64,000 bases of DNA, from contig JAMZAV010000361.1 of the NCBI GenBank assembly GCA_024449915.1, positions 495,927 through 559,926 on the forward strand, written 5' to 3'. This document shows, piece by piece, positions 45,869 through 55,765 of the stretch. The notes beneath the pieces were generated by a model. That model did no database searches. It saw nothing but the letters and a program-made list of their open reading frames with translations, and had not been told where the DNA came from. This DNA is from Sweltsa coloradensis. Lineage: Eukaryota > Arthropoda > Insecta > Plecoptera > Chloroperlidae. A program made the position numbers and the translations under genes. The stretch's first letter is position 1. Every line of letters begins with the position of its first letter.

Positions 45869-48800
45869 TGCTGATTGTAAAAGGCGAGAAACGAGGCAAA
45901 GTCGTCAATCTCGCAAAGATCACAAAGTAGGAGAGTATAATTCTTCCCAAAACTAGAGGCGAGCTCTTTCAGTCAGCTTTGGGACCCCTTCCCCCGTGAC
46001 GACCTCGTCAACGACGACAATGATAACACGAACGATGGCAAAGACGATGACGACCACGACGGGAAACCCTCCGCCTTTCCTCCCCCAGCATGGGTTTTCC
46101 TTCAACTAGGTTAGAGTTGTGCATAATGACCTAACGGTTGACGCGCCCTAAAACAAAATAAACCGTTAAGATGTCACCGCCCGAGGACCAGCAGTAGGTG
46201 GAGACGGTGACTCCTACATACGGTCATAGGAACGAGGTAGGCAGACGGTTGTGTGTGTTAAGACACCTATAAGGCGTGTCCTTGAGACTTGAGTAGCTTA
46301 ATTGGATGTCAAGTAAGAAGTAAGCTTCTATTTGAAACTAGCAACTTCTTTTATTATTTATTTTATTTATCAATTTATTTAACAGCGAGAATGGCAGTAC
46401 CCTAGTAGCACACCGTTAAGTGCCATGCATGGGCCATGGACGATTATCTTAACGTCCGCGCATGGGCCATGCCCAACACTCGTAGATGGGCCATGCAACG
46501 TTTTGGCCGCGAGTCCAACCAAAACCCATCGATGGTTTTTAAACATGGCACTTGCATGGTTAGCGCCAATTAGCCATGCAGGACACAAGGTACTCATACT
46601 TGTCAGTACCATGCGTGAAAGTCGCGCATGGGCCATGTCCTACTCTCGTCCATGGGCCATGCAACGTTTTGGCCGCGAGTACAACCAAAACCCATGGACG
46701 ATTTTTAAACATGGCACATGCATGGTTAGCTTAAGTTACCCATGCCTACTTTTCTGCATCATGCGTGCTAATCGCGCAACGCCCATGCACGTTTAGCGCG
46801 CAAGGCCCATGCACGTTGATCGCGCTTGGGCCATGCCCAACACTCGTGGATGGGCCATGCAACGTTTTGGCCGCGAGTACAACCAAAACCCATGGACGAC
46901 TTTTAAACATGGCACATGCATGGTAAGCGTAAAATACCCATGCCTACTTTTCATTAAAATGCGTGGTAATCGCGCACGGGCCATGCACGTTGATCGCGCA
47001 TGGGCCATGCCCAACATTCGTCGATGGCCATGCGATTGCCATGCACCACTAACCAGACTGAGGCGCGTCGTGTAAGTGCCATGCGATTGCCATGTACTAT
47101 TGGTTGGGCTGTGGCGCGTCGTGTATGTGCCATGTGATTGCCTTGCTCTATTAGCCGGGCTGTGGAGTGTCGTGTTAGTGCCATGTGATTGCCATGCACT
47201 ATTAGTCGTTCCGATAGGTAAAATTATTCGCTCAAACGGGGTGGCAAAGGTTCACATATACCATTCGATTCCCAACACCCACAGCTATCATTTTAAGCTT
47301 GATTAACTCAACATTTCGTTCGCCTTCATAGCGTCGCGACGCTATGAACACGACCGACGCTCAATTTTTTCGTCCGCACAGTGACAACTTAAATATTAAA
47401 TTTCTTTGTTAGAAATGCACTTACAGACATGATCTTTATGTCCATGTTTTCACCATTAATCACGTTTTAATGTAGTGTACTTGTTATACGTCCAAATACA
47501 TAAATACAGTCTGTTTCATGATCAAATAGACCTCAAGATGCGTTTTTTTAAGAATACGCACTGCTTTCGTTTGATGGCAAAGGTAGAGTTTTTTCAAAAA
47601 TGATTATTCAAATGCTCAATATAATAGTTAATGATGTTGGCAACAAAATGGCTATCTTGAATTTGGCCATAAATATTACAGATACACTGTAAATAATAAA
47701 ATACCTAAAGCTGCGCGCGGCACTCGAGTCGGGAAAAACGTACTATATCACTGAAAATTTCCTTCTAATTAAAGTTAATTCATTATTTTTCACTCTTGAA
47801 CGCAAATAAAGCAAATCAGGATTAAGATAAATGTAATTCAAACCAAAAAAGTACAGTCAGTTTCCAAAAATGGGTCCCTGCTATATATTTTTAAGAAAAT
47901 GAACGTTTGCAAAGACAATTGTCCAATGGATATGTTTTTAGTTGTATATTAGATATAAAATAATCCCCTATCTGGGATAAAACATAACATGATATACTGT
48001 TTTGGCGATTATGGCTATGCAAATAGTTGAATTCCTGAAAAAAATATGTGTCAAAACGGGTGACACTCAATATTTTATTTCACACTTTCCCACTTCAATG
48101 CCGAATTACTTACTTTAAGCATTGCGTTTAAGCGTTTAAAATATTATTCTGAGAGTATCTTACACAAGCAAAAGCATTGTTACAGGGAAATAAAAAGAAT
48201 ATGTAGGTATAGACTGTTCCAAAAAGTGGGTCCCTAAATGTATAATTAGTAAATAAATTAATATTTATATATACACAATTGTATACATTGTACATTTTGT
48301 CATTACAACAATTACACCATGTACATGTACATTGTTTAGCTATTAATATGCTATTACATTAAGACACAATATAAAAGTACACATATAGGCAATATAACTG
48401 TCAAATAAAAAATAGAAACCCTCCAAACAGTAAATGCAGATTGCTGCATGCAGCTTTCAGGTTCGAGTGCATAATGCCAAAAATCATACCGTTATTTATC
48501 ATTTTTATGAATATTTAGTAATTATTGTTGCTACAAAAAGAAATGATGCAAACGTAATTATTTATAAGATTAATAATAAATAAAGAAGTCCAATCTGTTC
48601 ACAATATGTGTTGTCAGAGAACTCATTTTGCTTCAAACATTGTTATATAATGTCTATCTCTAGTCAAAATCCGTGCAGTAGCCTATAGCATAGACATTTT
48701 GTAAGAAAAGGATATGCATATTTCGATACGTGAAATGTATAATATAAAATTTAAAAAAATATATTTCAATCACGTCTGAGTCGATGTTTTCTTCGTCCTC

Positions 48801-51800
48801 ATCCTCTCTTGTACTGACATAATTTGTACAAGTCTGTATTTTGCACATGTCGGTACGACGAAGATAATTACGCAATCAATAACATGACTATGGAAGACAT
48901 TGGCGTGGCGTGAACAATTGCATCTTAAGAGTTACAGCACATCAGTTGGAGCTGGTTCAATGCTCAACCATATCTCAAGAACCGGCGTAGCTTCTGAAAT
49001 CGTTGATATCTTCCATCCATGCAACTCTGGAGGAGGTATTTTTGAAAAGGATTCCATGGCTCATTTCCCTATTCAGACTGAGTGTTTGCACGGTTGATGT
49101 ATATATGAAGTGCGTCCTTACAAGGTGGGAGAAAAGTATGTTCTATAGTGCCCGTTTTCGTGCAGAACAACGAACAACTAATAGCGCAAATCGTTTTATT
49201 TGTTATGCTATCTCCTCCATAAATATTACACACAAACTCTTCTACACCATTCATTGTTTCTATTCTACAATTCTTCGAAAATTGTGGAACTGAATGTTAT
49301 AGGTACAATAGACTGTATTGATAACGTACCAGATCATTTATCGTAGCAAGAAGAAGCTTATAATAGAATTATAACTTCATGCTAATCACGCGACAGGAGC
49401 GGAATATGAAGACTGTTACTATTTGTGACGACACGGATGTCGCCATATTGATCCTCTTCCATTTGCCATCAATCAACCAAAAGGTTAACTACACTGATGT
49501 TCACTGATGTCCAAGGAGCACTTGTGGCAGAACCTATAACATGTGCCATGTTAGTTTTGTGACATCAGCAAGGCTCTTCGAGGCACGAGATTTCTTCATG
49601 GATTTTAAGTGTTTTAGCAAAATGTTTGCTAGTGTCGACGCCGTTTCTTCTTGATGAATGTAATTATGACCACGATAAAAAAATTATTAGTAAATACATA
49701 AATAATGTACAAATAAAAATAAACATTATTTGTAATTTGTCTGCAATAAAAAACTAACCTTGTAGCCTATTTTTGTTCAAGAAATCTCTTATCTTACAAA
49801 CGGGCACTCTTCAAAGGCGAAAATTGGAAGACATGAAAATCTTACATAGTACGCTATGGGGCAGAAACATGTAACACACTTCTCGGGATGCACGCATTAT
49901 CTTGATGTTATACATGTTAGCGCTTTTGAAGGAAAATGAAAGATAGCTGCAGCAAAAATAATTGTTTTAAAGTCCACTCTGTGCAATTCTTCGAGCATCG
50001 AGTCAGTTGCTCTACTCGGACAAACTTTTGATGTGAATCCCGAAACAATGGATGGTGAAGAAGAGTTTGTGTATAAACTTTATGAAGGTGAAAGCATACC
50101 AAAAGTAAACGATTAGCGCTATTCGTTGTTCTGCACGAAAAGGGGAACCATAGAATCTACCTTTGTCCCTCCTTGTAAAGACGCACTTCATAAACACATC
50201 AAACGTGCAAACTATCAGTCAGATATATGGAAAAGAGCCTTGGAATCCTTTCCAGGAATAAATCCTCCAGAGTTACATGATGGAAGATATCAACCATTTC
50301 TGAAGCCGCGCCGGTTCATTTTGACTAGAGATAGCCATTATATAAAACAATGTTTGAAGCAAAATGAGTTCTCTGCAAACGAATACTGTGAACAATCTGT
50401 ACTTCTTTATTTATTAATTATCTTAAAAAATTACGTTTTGCGTAATTTCTTATTGTGGCAACAATAATTACTCAATTAATTAATAATTAATATCGAGTCC
50501 TATTTCCAACTAAGTCGGGTAGGGGGTGGGAGGTTCCCACTACATTCTTGGCTCCCCGGGCTTATCCATGGGCTAGCCATGCCTGACGCTTCTTCCACAT
50601 AATCTATTCTTCCTCTGCATCATCTTCCTTCCTCGTCACTGTCTTTTTCCTCAGGGACCTCCACCAGTTTTTGCCATATTTTTTCGTTCTTCCCGTTCAT
50701 TTTCCTGGTTAATCTTTTCCCAAGCTGCATTTCTCCTTTTGAAATCCATTGCTATAATGTCTTCCCATCTCAGTCTGGGCCTCCCTCTTTTTCTCTGTTA
50801 GTTTCCTGCGTCTTGTTCATATTGCATCTTTGGAATCCTGTTCTTTTGCATCCTCTTCATGTGTCCAAACCACCTCAGCCTTTCTTTCCCTAGCTTAAAG
50901 TTTAAACTCTCTACTCTTAGTTCTTTCCTAATCTTCGTGCTCCTCATCTTATCAATCTTCGTAACTCCCGTTACACTCCTTAAAAATTGCAATTCCGCAG
51001 CTTCAATTTGTCTTTCTTCTTTACCCCCAACTGGCCATGTCACTGCACCATATGTGAGTACCGGTACAAAATATGCTTTGTATATTAAAAGTTTAAAAAA
51101 TATTTTTAATAAACGGTAAGTAACGGTACGATTTATCATTATGCACTCGAGCCTTGAAGCTGCATGCAGCAATCTGCATTTACTGTTTGGAGGATTTCTA
51201 TTTTTTATTTGACAGTTATATTGCCTTTATGTCTACTATTGATGTAATGACATTATAGCTAAACAATGTACATGTACATGGTGTAATTGTCGTAATGACA
51301 AATGTACAATGAATACAATACGTATATAAATATTTATTTACTAGTTATACATTTAGGGACCCACTTTTTGGAACAGTCTATAACTACATATTCTTTATAT
51401 TTCCCTGTAACAATGCTTTTGCTTATGTAAGATACTTCAAAATAAATGTTTTAAACGCTTAAACGCTATGCTTAAAGTAAGTAATTTGACATTGAAGTGG
51501 GGAAGTGTGAAAGAAAATATTGAGTGTCACACGCTGTGACATATATTTTTTCAGGAATTAAACTATTTGTACAGCCATAATCGCAAAGAATGGGAATCAG
51601 GTTATGTTTTATCCCAGCTAGGATATAATTATATCTAACATACAACTATAAACATGTCCACTGGACAATTGTCTTTGCAAACCGTCAATTTCTTAAAAAT
51701 ATGTAATGGGGACCCACTTTTGGAAACTGACTGTACTTTTTTGTTTGAATTACATTTATTCTAATCAGGATTTGCTTTAATTACGTTTAAGAGTGAAAAA

Positions 51801-53687
51801 TAATGAATTAACTTTAATTAGAAGGAAATTTTCAGTGATATAGTACGTTTTTCCCGACTCGAGTGCCGCGCGCAGCTTTAGGTATTTTATTATTTACAGT
51901 GTATCTGTAATATTTATGGCCAAATTCAAGATAGCCATTTTGTTGCCAACATCATTAACTATTATATTGAGCATTTGAATAATCATTTTTAAAAAAACTC
52001 TACCTTTGCCATCAAACGAAAGCAGTGCGTATTCTTAAAAAAACGCATCTTGAGGTCTATTTGATCATGAAACAGACTGTATTTATGTATTTGGACGTAT
52101 AACAAGTACACTATATTAAAATGTGATTAATGGTGAAAACATGGACATAAAGATCATGTCTGTAAGTGCATTTCTAACAAAGAAATTTAATATTTAAGTT
52201 GTCACTGTGCGGACGAAAAAATTGAGCGTCGGTCGTGTTCATAGCGTCGCGACGCTATGAAGGCGAACGAAATGTTGAGTTAATCAAGCTTAAAATGATA
52301 GCTGTGGGTGTTGGGAATCGAATGGTATATGTGAACCTTTGCCACTCCGATTGAGACAATTCTCGTGAATTTGGGGGACTATCGGAACGACTATATTGGC
52401 CGGGCAGTGAAGAGTCGTGTATGTGCCATGTGATTGCCTTGCTCTACTAGCCGGGCTGTGGCGCGTCGTGTATGTGCCATGCGATTGCCATGCTCTACTA
52501 GCCGGGCTGTGGCGCGTCGTTTATGTGCCAGGTGGTTGCCATGGCCACTGTCCCTGCCGTGTGGTGCATCATGCATGGGCCATGTGTCAACCATATACCT
52601 AAATCCATTCCGTGGCAAATCGTCAATGGGCCTAGCAATAACCATGCTTAACTAGTCATGATCGTGCATGGTTCTTGTATGGCCCTTGCAATTTTGCCAT
52701 GGCATGGCGCGACGGTCATGGACCATGGATAAACTAAATTTCCGTGTGCTACTAGGGTAGTAATGGAGACTTGAATTAAAATAGAAATTAGTTCTTTAAA
52801 AAATGCTATCTTGAATTCAAGAACAATATTGAATCAATAAAATGAAGGCATCGTATCGTTGTATTTAATAATTTTGCAAACATTTGATTCTGTCCTTCCG
52901 TATAAAGAAGGATTTAGGAAGATGGTTTTGTCGCAGAAATCTAACCTCGTGGCGTATGCGATTGTGTTTCCCAGCTAAAGCACAGCTTGAGGTAGAATTG
53001 GCCCAGAGCATGGCTCTGCTAATTTCATAAAAAGCGATTCAAGAGAAAAAGTCCACCTCGCAAACATCAGCTAGTTTGTAAGGGAGTATTTTACTCTCCG
53101 AAACTAGAGGCGAGCTCTGACAATCGTCGTCGGGGACACCTCCGTCTTCCCTTGACGATCTCCCCGACGACGATGACAATGAAACCTCGAACGATGATGA
53201 CCGCGACGTGAGAAACCCCCCTTCTACCCATTACTCGTGGCTGGTTCTGTCCAGCATGGGCCCTCCCTCCCATATCCTCTAAACTAGTGGCACATTATGA
53301 CCTAACGGTTACGCGCCCTTAATCCAAATTAACAAATGAAGCAGGCTTTAGGGAGATGGTTTTTGTCGCAGAAATCTAACCTCGGACGTGTTCGATTGTG
53401 TTTCCCAGCTAAAGATCCTGATGCAAGCCGTGCAGGTCGCCCAGCAGACAATCGGCGACGTGGAGAAGACCCTAGAGGGCGCCCAGGAGGCTCTCAGCGA
53501 GAAGGAGGCTCTGCTTGCAGCCGCCAAGCACAGGATCGAGAACCTGCTGCAGCAGCTCGCCTCGGCGCGCGCGGATCTTGCCAACACTAAGCAGGCAGCC
53601 AACAAAGCAGCTGCGTCGGCTCACCAGGCAAAGGAGAACGCCAACCGTAACCGACGACGACTCATAGAAGGAGATTTCGTCGTTTAA
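43798..53687 (+). CDS. DUF745 family protein, three recognised exons
   Basis: Exons are 43,798-44,031, 45,140-45,343 and 53,409-53,687, all joined in phase 0 (donors CAG|GTGAGT and GAG|GTAGGC; acceptors GCTTTCAG, TATTTAG, TTTCCCAG). They encode 238 residues ending in TAA. The first 45 are Gly/Ser/acidic (EMSAVEGGSSSGG). From there on the protein is one long Ala/Gln/Glu-rich coiled coil (AAKEAKAASDAQAGAAQQAA; LAGKQALVEQLEEEIREAEA; QQLASARADLANTKQAA). That wording is characteristic of the insect family DUF745, whose function is unknown. The 5' exon with the start is not fixed; 40,745-40,787 is one candidate. The 8-kb last intron holds a 5S SINE, R1 copies and the nested palindromic transposon. 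Codon use is GC-rich compared with the flanking introns, as expected for a conserved gene. Confidence 0.85.
45408..45870 (+). repeat. 5S rRNA-derived SINE, copy 2, with AATC tail
   Basis: The head includes GGTTCCCACGCGAACACCG, GAAGTTAAGCAACCTCGGGC and GAGTGGGTGAACGCTCT, matching box A and box C of the 5S promoter. The body runs through CTCGACATCTGCTCGGCAG and GGTACTTTTCGAAAGGAG. The tail is GAGACGTTGAGCAATAC and then a perfect AATC microsatellite at about 45,806-45,868. Confidence 0.8.
45868..46165 (+). repeat. R1 interspersed repeat
   Basis: It has CTGCTGATTGTAAAAGGCG, GAGGCGAGCTCT, GACGACAATGATAACACG and CTAACGGTTGACGCGCCC blocks in the R1 order, starting directly at the AATC tail of the 5S SINE. 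Confidence 0.6.
49410..50467 (+). pseudogene. Decayed transposon-associated gene inside the palindrome
   Basis: Fragments of one reading direction survive: TVTICDDTDVAILIL near 49,425, then LLGMHALS followed by stops near 49,880, then SSIESVALLGQTFDV and EEEFVYKLYEG near 50,000-50,080, an in-frame stop, FCTKRGTIESTFVPPCKDAL, and HIKRANYQSDIWKRAL near 50,130-50,250. From memory, this order of motifs (DDTDxxxLLL, HAxxGCDT, LPPTxDALxxHIxRAxYQ) belongs to a widespread family of uncharacterised animal proteins linked to transposons. The left arm carries the matching C-terminal part inverted, on the minus strand (FCTKTGTIEHTFLPPCKDAL at 49,069-49,254; EPAPTDVL and LLRCNCSRH near 48,900). Stops and gaps make it non-functional. 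Confidence 0.55.
50500..51172 (-). mobile_element. 5'-truncated LINE fragment encoding the end of a reverse transcriptase
   Basis: On the minus strand the frame reads VLTYGAVTW, EAAELQFLRSVTGVTKIDKM and KERLRWFGHMKRMQKNRIPK. After a frameshift it reads KRGRPRLRWEDIIAMDFKRR. This series (LxYGAxxW, LRxxxGVTxxDxxR, FGHxxRM, GRPRxRW) is the C-terminus of non-LTR retrotransposon polyproteins. It lies in the right arm of the palindrome, where the left arm has no counterpart, so it inserted later. The outermost residues run into arm sequence. Confidence 0.75.
52906..53414 (+). repeat. Duplicated intron end flanking an R1 repeat
   Basis: About 75-80 bases with GTCGCAGAAATCTAACCTCG and GATTGTGTTTCCCAGCTAAAG occur at 52,906-52,980 and again at 53,336-53,414, with an R1 copy (52,985-53,335) between. 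The second copy holds the acceptor used by the last DUF745 exon. The first holds an identical TTTCCCAG|CTAAAG acceptor that would lead to an early stop. Confidence 0.65.
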
Positions 53688-55765
53688 TACTCGTACTTTG
53701 GCGACAACAGTTTTTTTACTTCGAGTGTGAAAATAATTCTTCTTTTCTCGCGGGAAATACTTTGATGGCGGCAGAGATTATAATTTGGATTACGTAGTCT
53801 GGGAAAATGTTACATGAGAACGTAGAGGATACTTGCAAGTTTGACCTGTCAACAATATATTTCATTGCAGCTTCATCTTTGAAGTTATCGTTTAAATCCA
53901 TTGCTCAGTTGGTTCTAATGTTTGATTGCAAACTAAGATTTAAATGTAACCATCAAACCCTGAGTAGTTGTGTGAAACATAACTTTTATGCCTAACACTT
54001 AAAAGTGCATGAAAGTCTTAAACGTCTTATCTGACGAAGTAATCCAGATATTTTAACGTTTTCCCGACTGATGTAAAGTTAACAATCGACAGCCAAAGTC
54101 CTTGATCAGGATGGTAGAATTACTGATGCGAGAGCTCTTCGAGGCAATAAGTTTGAGTTATTTTCTATCTTGAGAAGTTTGCTATGTTTTAAAATCAATT
54201 ACCCATCAATAATAAACTAATTTTTGCTATGACTTCTCATGTGCAAAGGTTAAAAGAACTTACGCATTATTTTAATAAAATAATAAAACACATCCCGTCT
54301 TTTAATTCTTTTTCTGACGATTAAATGCTCTGAATAGGCAATTGCAAACCAGTATGTTCAACAAGTGAAATGTTTAGTTCAAGAAAAAAAGTTTTAAGAG
54401 GCTTTTTTTAAACATTTTTTTTTACTCTATTGATACCAAAAAAAGGCTTTCTTAAATTATATTGATCTCGGTTGGTGTTTATAACGTGTTTTGTTTAGGA
54501 AATATTATACAGATTAAACAGTGAATGGAAATGGACGAATAAAAAAACTTTTTTCATACAATGGAAGAACAAGGCATACCCGAAGAGTCTGTGTAAACAA
54601 TATGCAGGACCTTTATCAGACATGTCATATCAATGGACAAGACACGTGTTTATACATTTACATAAACTCAAACTCGATAATAGGTAGGCCTTTGGAACTT
54701 ACTGGTTTTAGCAACTGCCTCTCCATATTCTCTAGGGTAGTGTTCTTCCTTGGAAAAAAACGAAGTAAAACGTGAAGATTAAGATTCAGTTACTTTAAAA
54801 ATAGAGGTTAAACGTAACCATATAAAAAAAGCACAAAACATTATTTACTAATCTAGGCCTAATATATCTTCACATTGTGAATTAAATAACTATGGTTTTC
54901 AACATAAGATCATGCGGCAACGCCAAATTTAAATGATAAGCATCACCTCAATACATCAATTTTTTTTATTATAATAAAAACGTAATTGTCATATTATTCT
55001 AATGTGTTTCGATTTGACATATATACATAAACTCTCCACTCAGTCTAAGTAGGTATTTTGAAGTTAGGGTAGTAGTGAAGGGAATATCCTAGGGCTGTTG
55101 AGGAAGGCTTAAGCCCTAGCATTTACATTAATGACTGAAAAAATCCATCAAATAAACTTTTAGTTAAGATTGTTGTTGAGGGTATCGAGCCCGAGACCTC
55201 CCGATCAAACTCTCGCGCGTCACGCTTCAGAATCATAAAGCCAAACACCAACGATATATTCAGTTGTTAGTTTCATTGTAGTTTACCGTCATGGAACAGG
55301 TAAATCATACACTAACACTATACCAACTATTCCCAAAACTAGTTAACAGAAGATTATTGCAAACAATTTTTCCATTATCACATCTAAAACTTGGTTGTTA
55401 TACGAAACAATAATACTTTATTATTAATATTAATTACAAATAAATACATTCAGTTACTATGCTAATAAGCTATAAACACATTTACAAAGGACGACACTAA
55501 AGTCAAAATATTGTTTAAAAATTAAATCACAAAATAAAAAAATGCACTGATTTTCGCAATTTTATGGCCCTGTTGGTTGTGGGTTTGCTATATAAATGAA
55601 CATTCGTCATTTTATTGATGTATTGTTTATAATACAGTCGCGGACAAAGTTTCTAAATTTGAGATTCCTTCATTTCTTCTCAGGCTCTCGCGAAACTCAA
55701 CAATTAAAACGCAAACAAATATTATGCAGCAGAGTATTTTTTTAATTACAATCTTTTTCAAGTGC
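53688..55765. other. Intergenic region between the DUF745 gene and the cuticle gene
   Basis: Mostly AT-rich unique sequence. A degenerate S2 SINE lies at about 55,060-55,245 (-). No exon or RNA gene was recognised. The two neighbouring genes converge here. TTTATT at 55,611-55,616 is a possible poly(A) signal (AATAAA on the minus strand) of the cuticle gene. Confidence 0.45.

Larger units (their letters stand above)
47203..52393. mobile_element. Giant palindromic transposon nested in the outer element
   Basis: Perfect 15-bp ends (TAGTCGTTCCGATAG and its reverse complement) are flanked by TAT. The arms are long inverted repeats: 47,240-48,676 matches 51,105-52,350 in reverse (shared blocks include CATAGCGTCGCGACGCTATG and GACTCGAGTGCCGCGCGCAG), and 48,975-49,290 matches 49,985-50,320. 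The right arm lacks about 300 bases present on the left (about 48,677-48,975) and contains a LINE insert (about 50,510-51,105). The single-copy centre spans about 49,290-49,985. Arms differ by a few percent to about 15%, so the copy is old. Confidence 0.75.
46399..52758. mobile_element. Outer transposon with perfect 15-bp TIRs, AGT target duplication and minisatellite arms
   Basis: ACCCTAGTAGCACAC at 46,399-46,413 and its exact reverse complement at 52,744-52,758 are bordered by AGT on both sides (46,396-46,398 and 52,759-52,761). Inside are GCCATG-rich minisatellites. Three ~165-195-base units share ATGCAACGTTTTGGCCGCGA and AACCAAAACCCAT (about 46,450-46,995). A ~51-base unit with GCTGTGGCGCGTCGTGTATG occurs on both sides of the inner element in the same orientation. 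No transposase of its own was seen. The superfamily is not identified. Confidence 0.65.

Noticed and set aside
46379..47306. Several open frames of 70-120 codons on both strands
   Set aside because: They arise from the GCCATG-rich minisatellite and change with each repeat unit.
49003..49293. Plus-strand 96-codon frame
   Set aside because: It is the antisense of the inverted gene remnant in the left arm.
50126..50467. A live transposase gene in the palindrome
   Set aside because: In-frame stops lie before and within the family motifs, and the start is missing.
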